A DNA stretch of 61,786 nucleotides, from IMG/VR virus record IMGVR_UViG_3300031673_000038, positions 1 to 61,786 of that record; one strand, given 5' to 3'. The first letter of the stretch is position 1. Every line of letters begins with the position of its first letter. Below the pieces are notes generated by a model. That model was not told the DNA's origin. It did not search any database and worked only from the letters and a program-made list of their open reading frames with translations. Positions 30,859-38,446 of the stretch are shown piece by piece. Source of the DNA: a virus. Made by a program: the position numbers and the translations under genes.

Positions 30859-33156
30859 ATGGGTGAAAAATTCAATATCTGTTTAGAAAAACATTTGCTT
30901 GATTTAAAGAAATCATTTTGTAGATTTAAAATAGAAGATTTTATTAAAGATATTCCAAAACTTTATGAAGAGAAAAAAGATTCAAATATAAAAATATGTC
31001 TAGTTAGATATGGTGCAAGAGGAGATGTGTTACTTGTAACGCCTATCATTAAAAAGATAAAAGAAATATATAAGGACATTCATATAACTGTATCTACAGA
31101 TCATCCACAGATGTTACAAAATAATCCAAACGTTGACAATATTATTCCCATAAAAGAAGATTATTCTAAATTTGATAGAACATATTTTTTATCTTATGAA
31201 TTTAATCCAAGTGTACACGTAGTAAAGGCTTATGCTGAAAGAATTGGAATAGATGTAGATGATTATAAACCGGAACTTTATTTAACAGAACAAGAATTAA
31301 AAGAAGCAAGCATGATATTGAATAAAATAAATCATAAAAAATTTTTTGTCATTCATACAGAATGTGATTGGTTGACAAGAAGATGGCACAATTGGGAAGA
31401 TCTTATAAAGAAAATAATGGCAGAAAAAATGTTTAAAGATTATAATATTATAGAGGTTGGAAGAGGTGAACAAAAGTTTTCACAATTGAATATACCAATG
31501 TTGAAGCATAATAATATTCGTATAATAGCTGCAATTATCCAACATTCTGAAGGATTAATCTGTATAGATTCTGGAATTATGCATTTAGGTGTCGCTTTGA
31601 ATAAGCCAGTGTTTTCTATATTTGGTATCACAGATCCAAACAAGAGATTGCCTCAAAGGTGGATACCTTTAGCTACACAACATGATGGACATACCTCAGG
31701 CATCCACCATTTGAATCCTATACCATCTGAATTTGAACCTAAAAATATACAAGAATGTATTGATGATATGAAAAATTTAGATAGCAAACTTATACATACA
31801 AAGATCAAAGAATTTTATGGAAACATTAGACCAAATTTTTCAATTATAGTCCCGTCGTACAATAAATACGAGTATACTTATAGATGCATAATGTCAATTT
31901 TGATGCAAAGCGAGTGGATGAGTTGTGCTGAAATAATAATAGCAGATGATTCTTCTAAAGAAGATACAAGAAATAGATTAAAAATATTTGACAAGCTATG
32001 CAATGTAAAATATTATGAAGAGAAAGTAGGATTTACAAAGAATTGTAATAGAGCAGTAAAAGAAGCAAAAGGTGAGACAATAATTCTATTAAATAACGAT
32101 ACAGAATTATTAACTAAAGATTGGTTAAAGTATGTATGGGAAAATCTGGAAGATGAAAAAGTTGGTATAGTGGGAGCTAAGTTATTGTATCCAAACATGA
32201 CAATTCAACATGCTGGATGTGTTTGTGATGGTAAACATTTTAGGCATATCTATAAACATCTTCCAAGAAATTATAAGTATGCTTGTGAAAGAAGAAATTA
32301 TGATTGTGTCACAGGTGCATTCATAGCTGTGCGTAAAAAAGATTGGATAGATTTAAACGGTTTTGATGAAAGATTTAATCAATCTGCTGAAGATACAGAT
32401 TTTTGTTTGCGTATGTGTTTTGAAAAAAACAAAGCAGTTATTTACGATAATCGTATAGAATTTATTCATTATGAAGGAATAACGTATGGATTAGAAAAAG
32501 AATTTGATCAAAACAATGTTTACCTTTTGAAAGAAAAATGGAAAGATAAATTTATAAACGAAATGCCTGTATATTGTGAAAGAGAATTTAATGTACCAAT
32601 TTTTCCACCTTATCGTTTGGAATTTGGTTCTGGGTTTGATCCAAATAAAGGATACATACATGTAGATATACAAAGTATAGATGAACGTGGGCAACTACCT
32701 CATTTAGAAATAAATTGGGATATTAGTAAAAAGATTCCTATAGGCGATCAAAAAGTTTCAGAAATATTAGCCAATCATGTTATAGAACATTTGGGTTGGT
32801 TAAAATTGATTCCAGTTTTAGAAGATTGGTATCGTTTACTTTGTACCAATGGAAAATTATTTATTCGCACTCCTAATCTTGAATATATTGCAAACATGTA
32901 TAGAAATAATAAAATTTCAAAAGAACATCCAGACGACGAAACAAATATAAGGAAATATTATGGAGATTTAAGTCCAAGTATGTGGGCAAATTTGAAATTA
33001 TTTAGTGGACAGACTTATGCTGCGAATTTTCATAACCTTTGTTTAGATTCAAAGACGTTAGTAAATATAAGCAGAAAGATTGGATTTAGATATTGTCAAC
33101 CGTTTAATGGCAGAGAATATTCTCCAGGTGAGATTCGCATGGTGTTGATAAAATGA
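30859..33156 (+). CDS. Three-domain GT9 - GT2 - methyltransferase fusion
   Basis: 765 residues from ATG 30859; a TTG at 30769 could add 30. Domain 1 (about 15-310) is heptosyltransferase-like: 'LVRYGARGDVLLVTPI', 'CIDSGIMHLGVALNKP' and 'FGITDPNKR'. Domain 2 (about 325-570) is a GT2 glycosyltransferase: 'SIIVPSYNKYEYT', 'IADDSS', 'LLNNDTELLTKDW' and 'SAEDTDFCLRM'. Domain 3 (about 590-765) is methyltransferase-like: 'LEFGSGFDP', 'HVIEHLGWLKL' and 'LFIRTPNLEY'. One polypeptide could add two sugars and cap or modify the chain. It is the central enzyme of the glycan cassette. Confidence 0.85.
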   Translation: MGEKFNICLEKHLLDLKKSFCRFKIEDFIKDIPKLYEEKKDSNIKICLVRYGARGDVLLVTPIIKKIKEIYKDIHITVSTDHPQMLQNNPNVDNIIPIKEDYSKFDRTYFLSYEFNPSVHVVKAYAERIGIDVDDYKPELYLTEQELKEASMILNKINHKKFFVIHTECDWLTRRWHNWEDLIKKIMAEKMFKDYNIIEVGRGEQKFSQLNIPMLKHNNIRIIAAIIQHSEGLICIDSGIMHLGVALNKPVFSIFGITDPNKRLPQRWIPLATQHDGHTSGIHHLNPIPSEFEPKNIQECIDDMKNLDSKLIHTKIKEFYGNIRPNFSIIVPSYNKYEYTYRCIMSILMQSEWMSCAEIIIADDSSKEDTRNRLKIFDKLCNVKYYEEKVGFTKNCNRAVKEAKGETIILLNNDTELLTKDWLKYVWENLEDEKVGIVGAKLLYPNMTIQHAGCVCDGKHFRHIYKHLPRNYKYACERRNYDCVTGAFIAVRKKDWIDLNGFDERFNQSAEDTDFCLRMCFEKNKAVIYDNRIEFIHYEGITYGLEKEFDQNNVYLLKEKWKDKFINEMPVYCEREFNVPIFPPYRLEFGSGFDPNKGYIHVDIQSIDERGQLPHLEINWDISKKIPIGDQKVSEILANHVIEHLGWLKLIPVLEDWYRLLCTNGKLFIRTPNLEYIANMYRNNKISKEHPDDETNIRKYYGDLSPSMWANLKLFSGQTYAANFHNLCLDSKTLVNISRKIGFRYCQPFNGREYSPGEIRMVLIK

Positions 33157-33491
33157 AAAAGATAATATTATTCTTATGTTTTATTTCTTTATTTGGATAC
33201 TGTGAAGAAACAGTAAATCCATCCAATACTAGAGAGTTATTACCAGAGATAGAAAAATTGATGAAGAAATATCCTTTAAAAAAGAAAACATTAGTTTGGG
33301 TTGTTAGAGCTGATGCATCAGCTTGGTGTGAAGATCCTGTTGAGGAAAGAAGAATTGTTATATTAGATCAAGGTTTAGAAAGAAATAAGGAATTACTAAG
33401 ACATGAATGGAACCATCTATATAAAAAAGATAATGGTGATTTAAATTGGAAAACCGATGAATCTGCAATTAAGGCAGAAAAAGAGAACTAG
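33153..33491 (+). CDS. Exported mini-metallopeptidase-like protein (HEWNH)
   Basis: 112 residues, ATGA overlap with the fusion gene. Residues 1-19 form a signal peptide ('MKKIILFLCFISLFGYCEE'); the residue before Cys is Tyr, so a lipoprotein is doubtful. 'LLRHEWNHLYKK' contains the zinc-peptidase motif His-Glu-x-x-His, with acidic residues downstream ('DESAIKAEKEN') that could supply the third ligand. Size and lack of other domains make it unlike classical zincins. It would act in the periplasm or outside the cell. Activity is inferred from one motif. Confidence 0.5.
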   Translation: MKKIILFLCFISLFGYCEETVNPSNTRELLPEIEKLMKKYPLKKKTLVWVVRADASAWCEDPVEERRIVILDQGLERNKELLRHEWNHLYKKDNGDLNWKTDESAIKAEKEN

Positions 33492-33500
33492 GAGATAAAA

Positions 33501-34271
33501 ATGTTTCAGTGTGGTTACGATACGAATGGTAAGAGATTATTTAAAAATGATGATCCTTTTGTGAGACAAGTACAATTTTGGAACGATGCATGTTGGAACA
33601 GAATTGTACCAATGAATACAAAAGGTTTAACTTATCTTGATATTGGATGTTGTAATGGAGTTTTCATGCATAGATTTGAACAGAGTGGTGGAGAAGCATT
33701 TGGATTAGATGTACATCCAGATTGGACAAATAAAAACGAATCAGTAAATCCTTTACTATATGGCAAACCATTAGAAGATTATAGTGAAGATTATAGAATG
33801 TATAGAGGATTGTATGGCAATAAACTCAAGGCAATTATAGGCGGATTTGAAGATGGAAAAATAGTTCCAGATTGTGGAGAATATGATTATGTTAGCATTA
33901 TGAATGTGTTAGAATATGTTAAAGATCCACGTCAATGTGTAGAAGCGGCACTTGCAAAAGCAAGAAAATGTTTATTCTTTTGTACAGACATAGATCATGA
34001 AAAACTTACACAGTTTCCAAATATAGAAAATTTTGCGAAACAGTTATGGGTCTTCAATGTAAAAGACATAATGAGTTGGGTAAGTCCATATCCTAATATT
34101 GTATGGACATACGATACAATAGCTCCACATCCTTGTAGATATCAAATGTTTATTGCTATATTCAAAGATCCAAAAGATGCAATGAAAATTAATGTGTCAC
34201 GATTTAGTACAGATTCTGAATTTGAAATCACAGAGACATATAAAGAACGAGGTGGTTATGTTAGTAGATGA
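33501..34271 (+). CDS. SAM-dependent methyltransferase
   Basis: 256 residues behind AGGAGA. Motif I is 'YLDIGCCNGVFMHRFE' and motif II 'AFGLDVHPDW'; 'YDYVSIMNVLEYVKDP' is the position of motif IV with 'NVLEY' replacing the common 'NVLEH'. It follows glycosyltransferase genes and overlaps a second methyltransferase-like gene, so its substrate is probably a glycan or a sugar intermediate. Confidence 0.8.
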   Translation: MFQCGYDTNGKRLFKNDDPFVRQVQFWNDACWNRIVPMNTKGLTYLDIGCCNGVFMHRFEQSGGEAFGLDVHPDWTNKNESVNPLLYGKPLEDYSEDYRMYRGLYGNKLKAIIGGFEDGKIVPDCGEYDYVSIMNVLEYVKDPRQCVEAALAKARKCLFFCTDIDHEKLTQFPNIENFAKQLWVFNVKDIMSWVSPYPNIVWTYDTIAPHPCRYQMFIAIFKDPKDAMKINVSRFSTDSEFEITETYKERGGYVSR

Positions 34272-34857
34272 AATAAAAATTGGTGCTCCTGAAGATGTAT
34301 CGCAAAATATGCAAGATAATTTTGTGTTACATTGGCATCCTAATTTTGATACAGATTGGAAGAAACACAATTTTCTAATGTCTTATCTTAAAGAAAAATT
34401 TAAAAATAAAAGAAATTTAGAAATTGGTTATAGATGGAATGGTAGATTTTTTTATAATTCTAAGGTATTAGATTTATACGATCCTCGTGTTGATATAGAT
34501 TATAGAGTAGACATTTGTGATGCAAAAATAATTCCAAATGAAAGTTTTGATTTTATTTCTTGTTTTTCTGTATTAGAACATATACCAAAATTTTGGAAAG
34601 CTGCAGAAGAGATACAGAGAATATTGGTTAAAGATGGAATATTGTTTTGTTGTATTCCAGCCTGTTGGCCTTACCATCCTACATGTGGAGAAGGACAAAA
34701 TATGGGAGGTGATTATTGGAGATCTACTCATGAAGGATTAGTATCTTTGTTTGATAAATTAGAAAAAATAACAGTATTTTATTCACCTCCTTCTAATAAA
34801 AATGGAGAACATCTAACATTTGGGTGGGGATTGAATTATGTAGGGATAAAACGATGA
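34258..34857 (+). CDS. Methyltransferase-like protein with degenerate SAM motif
   Basis: 199 residues, ATG 34258 behind GAGGTGG. The C-terminal half matches type 11 methyltransferases ('ESFDFISCFSVLEHIPKFWK', 'QRILVKDGILFCCIP'). The expected Gly-rich motif I is altered to 'LEIGYRWNGRFF', and the beginning is short, so SAM binding may be weak or absent. It overlaps both neighbours. It could be a partner subunit of the preceding enzyme. Confidence 0.65.
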   Translation: MLVDEIKIGAPEDVSQNMQDNFVLHWHPNFDTDWKKHNFLMSYLKEKFKNKRNLEIGYRWNGRFFYNSKVLDLYDPRVDIDYRVDICDAKIIPNESFDFISCFSVLEHIPKFWKAAEEIQRILVKDGILFCCIPACWPYHPTCGEGQNMGGDYWRSTHEGLVSLFDKLEKITVFYSPPSNKNGEHLTFGWGLNYVGIKR

Positions 34858-35513
34858 AATTAATTTGTGGAATGCCTAGAAGTGGAACAAAATATCTGCT
34901 CAATATGTTTAACAAATATGGAAAAGATATGAAACCAAAGATATATTGTCATAATACAAATTTTAATAGTTCATGGTCTACTAATGAAGCAGAAGCAATT
35001 TCTTATGCTTACCATAGAGGAATTGAAGGTTATTTGTTGATAAATCTATTTCAAGCTCTTCCTGAAATTTGGAAAGAAGATAAAACTGACGATACAGAAG
35101 TTATGTACAAACAACCTCAACTTTGTTTTCTTAGAAAAGAATTAATTTTGTTTTCAGAAATTATAATTTGTAAACGTCCAGTAGAATCTTGGGTAAAGAG
35201 TGCGAGTATTTATAGTCATGCACAAATATATGTAGATAGAAAAAATAGACCAATGTGGTTGAAAAAGTATGACGACAGGATATATAATTCTTCAGATAAA
35301 TTTTTAGAATTGGGTAAAATATGGGAAGAAAATTGTGATGAATCAATTGAATTTCTGAAAATTAGAAAAATAAAATATCATATTTGTGAATTTGGAAATA
35401 TAGAACATTATAAGAATTTATTTTCACATTTTGAATTATCAACACAAGCAATAGAAGATTGTTTAAAGAATTGGGCTGGAAGTAATACTGATTCAAACTA
35501 TAAACCTTTTTAA
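34854..35513 (+). CDS. Sulfotransferase-like protein
   Basis: 219 residues, ATGA overlap. The N-terminal 'LICGMPRSGTKYLLNMF' is the P-loop-like 5'-phosphosulfate-binding motif (PRSGT) of sulfotransferases. The segment 'IIICKRPVESWVKSASIYS' fits the 3'-phosphate-binding motif with Arg and Ser. It would move sulfate from PAPS to a sugar hydroxyl, fitting its place at the end of the glycan cassette. Substrate unknown; the family is fairly clear from the two motifs. Confidence 0.72.
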   Translation: MKLICGMPRSGTKYLLNMFNKYGKDMKPKIYCHNTNFNSSWSTNEAEAISYAYHRGIEGYLLINLFQALPEIWKEDKTDDTEVMYKQPQLCFLRKELILFSEIIICKRPVESWVKSASIYSHAQIYVDRKNRPMWLKKYDDRIYNSSDKFLELGKIWEENCDESIEFLKIRKIKYHICEFGNIEHYKNLFSHFELSTQAIEDCLKNWAGSNTDSNYKPF

Positions 35514-35577
35514 ATCAAAAGATTAGCATAGAAGCTAAATAGACTGGTTAATAGGTTAGGTGCATAAGGGGGCAACC

Positions 35578-36843
35578 ATGCCACTACAACCGTCAGAGAC
35601 ACTAAGGCAATGTTCAGAGATTACCTCTACCATTGCCAAGCAAGCCATACTTGCGGCTAACGGTACGGAAGAACTGAAGAAAATTCTAAATTATACTCTT
35701 GATCCATTTAAAGTCTTTGGGATAAAACAGTTTGAGTTTGTAGAACCATTAGATTTTGGAAAAGTATGTACTACTGAACAACAAAGATATGAAGCTATGT
35801 TTGATTTGCTCGATGCGTTGATGAAACGTGAAGTGACGGGTGATGCAGCTAGAAATAGAATTAGATTGTTGTCAAGTGCTATGATAGAAAGTGAACAAGA
35901 AGTATTTTATAAGATTCTCAAGAAAGATTTAAAATGTGGAGTAGCTGAGGGAATTGTAAACAAAGTTTTCCCCAAACTTATTCCTGAATTTGAAATTCAA
36001 CTTGCCCAACCATCGAAGTTTTTGAAACGTGTAAAATATCCTTGTCTTGTACAAGCGAAGTATGATGGAGTACGAGTAGTGGCTCTAGTAGAACCACAAG
36101 AAAATAGTGTCACATATTATTCACGTAATGGAAAACAGTTTATGAATTTTAGTTGTTTTGATAAAGAACTTCTACAGTTAGCACACAAAGAACCTAAGAT
36201 GTTTGATGGAGAAGTTATTGGTCCAAGAGGTGATGATTTCCGTGGAATTATGCAACAGTGTCGTAGGAAATTTGATGTAGAACCAAAAGGTTTGAATTTT
36301 AATGTGTTTGATTGGATGCCAATGCATCACTTTGTAAGACAAGCTACAACATTAACACAGACAAACAGAACTAGCTATCTTGATGAATTATGTACAATAA
36401 CAGAATTAGAATCTAAGCGTGTATTCATAGTTGTCGGAGTAAAGTGTTATAATGAAGAACAATTGATGGCATATTATGATAGCTGTGTTGGTGAAGGTTT
36501 TGAAGGAATAATTATAAAAGATCTAGAAGGTGAATATGAATTTAAACGTAGCGTTAGCTGGATCAAGATGAAACCTTCAGACACAATAGATCTAAAGGTG
36601 ACAGAAATTCAAGAAGGAAGAGGTAAGTATGCTGGCAAGTTGGGAGCATTTATTGTAGAACGTGAAGGAGTAACAATTAATGTTGGGAGTGGTTTGAAAG
36701 ATGATGAGCGTGTATCTTTAGAAGAGGCACAAAAGTTATATGTAGGCAAGGTGATTGAGATTGAGTACGATTCAGTGACCCCAGATGGGTCATTAAGATT
36801 CCCAAGGTTCAAATGCGTGAGGGAGGACAAATGCAAACCATAG
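35578..36843 (+). CDS. ATP-dependent DNA ligase
   Basis: 421 residues, ATG 35578 behind AAGGGGG (a GTG at 35560 is upstream). Motif I is 'AKYDGVRV' with the adenylated Lys161, motif III 'MFDGEVIG', motif IV 'GEGFEGIIIKD', and motif V 'VSWIKMKP'. An OB domain follows ('IDLKVTEIQEGRGKYAGKLG'). It seals nicks after flap removal. Size fits T4/T7-type phage ligases. The end overlaps the next, HNH gene by 13 nt. Confidence 0.93.
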   Translation: MPLQPSETLRQCSEITSTIAKQAILAANGTEELKKILNYTLDPFKVFGIKQFEFVEPLDFGKVCTTEQQRYEAMFDLLDALMKREVTGDAARNRIRLLSSAMIESEQEVFYKILKKDLKCGVAEGIVNKVFPKLIPEFEIQLAQPSKFLKRVKYPCLVQAKYDGVRVVALVEPQENSVTYYSRNGKQFMNFSCFDKELLQLAHKEPKMFDGEVIGPRGDDFRGIMQQCRRKFDVEPKGLNFNVFDWMPMHHFVRQATTLTQTNRTSYLDELCTITELESKRVFIVVGVKCYNEEQLMAYYDSCVGEGFEGIIIKDLEGEYEFKRSVSWIKMKPSDTIDLKVTEIQEGRGKYAGKLGAFIVEREGVTINVGSGLKDDERVSLEEAQKLYVGKVIEIEYDSVTPDGSLRFPRFKCVREDKCKP

Positions 36844-37322
36844 TGGCTGAATCACTACAGGATCTTTATAAGATTTTTGATAATAGAATTATTAAACCTT
36901 CTCCTGATGGTAAATTTCAAGATTGTTGGTATTGGACTGGAGTATGTTTTTCTTCTGGTTATGGAGCATATTATTTTGATGGAAAAGTTTTAAGAATCCA
37001 TCGTTTTGCCGCTCATCTTTGGTTGGGATTCGATTTAGATTCCAAATCGTTAGTTTGTCATAAGTGTGATAATCCTAAATGTTTTAATCCAGAACATTTA
37101 TTTATTGGAACATCGTTAGATAATATGCAAGATAAGAAAAACAAGGGAAGATGTAGTAGGTTAAGTAATGAATTGAATCCTATGTGTAAAATTTCTAACA
37201 AATTTGTTTCTGAAATTAGAGATTTATTTGAAAATAAAATTTATAAACAATGTGAATTAATGAGAATATATGGAATTAGTAGAGTTCAAGTTTGTAGAAT
37301 TGTTAATTACAATCAGAGATAA
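36831..37322 (+). CDS. HNH homing endonuclease with helix-turn-helix tail
   Basis: 163 residues, ATG 36831 behind GGAGG. The core is 'LRIHRFAAHLWLG' and 'LVCHKCDNPKCFNPEHLFIG' with 'NMQDKKNKGR', the HNH_3 type. The C-terminus 'CELMRIYGISRVQVCRIVN' is a DNA-binding helix-turn-helix. The first 14 residues ('MQTIVAESLQDLYK') resemble the start of the next gene ('MFTIIAENLQESIK'), which suggests it captured or replaced the 5' end of the TS-family gene. It sits between ligase and TS-family genes as a free-standing selfish element. Confidence 0.88.
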   Translation: MQTIVAESLQDLYKIFDNRIIKPSPDGKFQDCWYWTGVCFSSGYGAYYFDGKVLRIHRFAAHLWLGFDLDSKSLVCHKCDNPKCFNPEHLFIGTSLDNMQDKKNKGRCSRLSNELNPMCKISNKFVSEIRDLFENKIYKQCELMRIYGISRVQVCRIVNYNQR

Positions 37323-37334
37323 GAAAGGAATAAA

Positions 37335-38399
37335 ATGTTTACAATAATTGCGGAAAATTTACAGGAAAGTATCAAACTGATTCTTAAAAAATTATTAACA
37401 GAAGGAAGTGAAATAATTGTAAGAGAGAAAAAAACATTAGAACTTCATCCTTGTTTTATCCAAATCAATAATCCCCGAAAAAGAACATTGCTTTTCCCGA
37501 AAAGAGGAAATAATCCATTTGCGACTTTGGCTGAGACTTTATGGGTGTTAGCTGGAAGAAATGATATGGATTTTTTATCTAAATTTCTTCCTAGAGCTAA
37601 AGATTTCAGTGATAATGGGTTAGATTGGCGTGCCGGATATGGCCCACGTCTTAGAAATTGGAAAGGATTTAATGATAAAAATGAAATTATAGAAGTAGAT
37701 CAAATCAAATTTGTGGTAAAGCAATTACTTAAAGATTTCAATTCTAGACAAGCCGTTATATCTATTTGGGATCCTGCTAAAGAATGTACGATTGATAATA
37801 CTCGTGATTATTGTTGTTCTAATTGGATACATTTTATGGTTAGAAATAATGTATTGGATTGTTGTGTTGTGATTCGCTCAAATGATCTAATTTTTGGTAT
37901 GAGTGCGATTAATGTATATGAATTTACAGTCATTCAAGAAATTATAGCGAATTGTTTGAACATAAATGTTGGTAAATATTTTCATATGTCGGATTCAATG
38001 CATGTTTATGAAAACTTTAATGGATTCGAAGGAATTGAAAAATCTAAAAATTTATTGAAAAATTATATAGATTTACCTAATCTTCCAACATTCGAGTTTG
38101 CTAGACAAGGAGTAGAATTAGGTATTTATCTATCTGCTATAGAAAATTGTTGCGATGTATTGTGTGATAATAAAAATAGATATTATACTGAATTTAAAGA
38201 TCTACAACAGATATACTATTTACTTGAATGGTATATGATGAGAGATATTTCAAAAGATACTTGGAAAGATATAATGAAACTGATATCTTTTACAGATTTA
38301 AAAGTCGCGTGTGATTATTGGGTTCATAAAAATATTTTCAAAGAAAAAGATACTGGCAGAGAATTAATTGATAAATGTATAGACGAATGTAAGACGTAG
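37335..38399 (+). CDS. Thymidylate synthase / dNMP hydroxymethylase family enzyme
   Basis: 354 residues. Motifs in order: 'RAGYGPRLRNW', 'RDYCCSNWIHFMVRN' with the nucleophilic Cys at 160 or 161, 'LDCCVVIRSNDLIFG' with the phosphate-binding Arg181-Ser-Asn-Asp, and 'KYFHMSDSMHVYENF'. It methylates or hydroxymethylates dUMP or dCMP using folate; the base preference cannot be read safely here. It is longer than bacterial TS at the C-terminus. Neighbours are RNR and ligase, and dUTPase would supply dUMP. If it makes a hydroxymethyl base, phage DNA could be modified. Confidence 0.82.
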   Translation: MFTIIAENLQESIKLILKKLLTEGSEIIVREKKTLELHPCFIQINNPRKRTLLFPKRGNNPFATLAETLWVLAGRNDMDFLSKFLPRAKDFSDNGLDWRAGYGPRLRNWKGFNDKNEIIEVDQIKFVVKQLLKDFNSRQAVISIWDPAKECTIDNTRDYCCSNWIHFMVRNNVLDCCVVIRSNDLIFGMSAINVYEFTVIQEIIANCLNINVGKYFHMSDSMHVYENFNGFEGIEKSKNLLKNYIDLPNLPTFEFARQGVELGIYLSAIENCCDVLCDNKNRYYTEFKDLQQIYYLLEWYMMRDISKDTWKDIMKLISFTDLKVACDYWVHKNIFKEKDTGRELIDKCIDECKT

Positions 38400-38446
38400 T
38401 TAATATAAATGTCTGATGTACAATGGGTTGCGTCTGGAGGAAACCA

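Noticed and set aside
36831-37322. Group I intron around the HNH gene
   Set aside because: Flanking ligase and TS-family genes are both complete and no intron core sequences were recognised.
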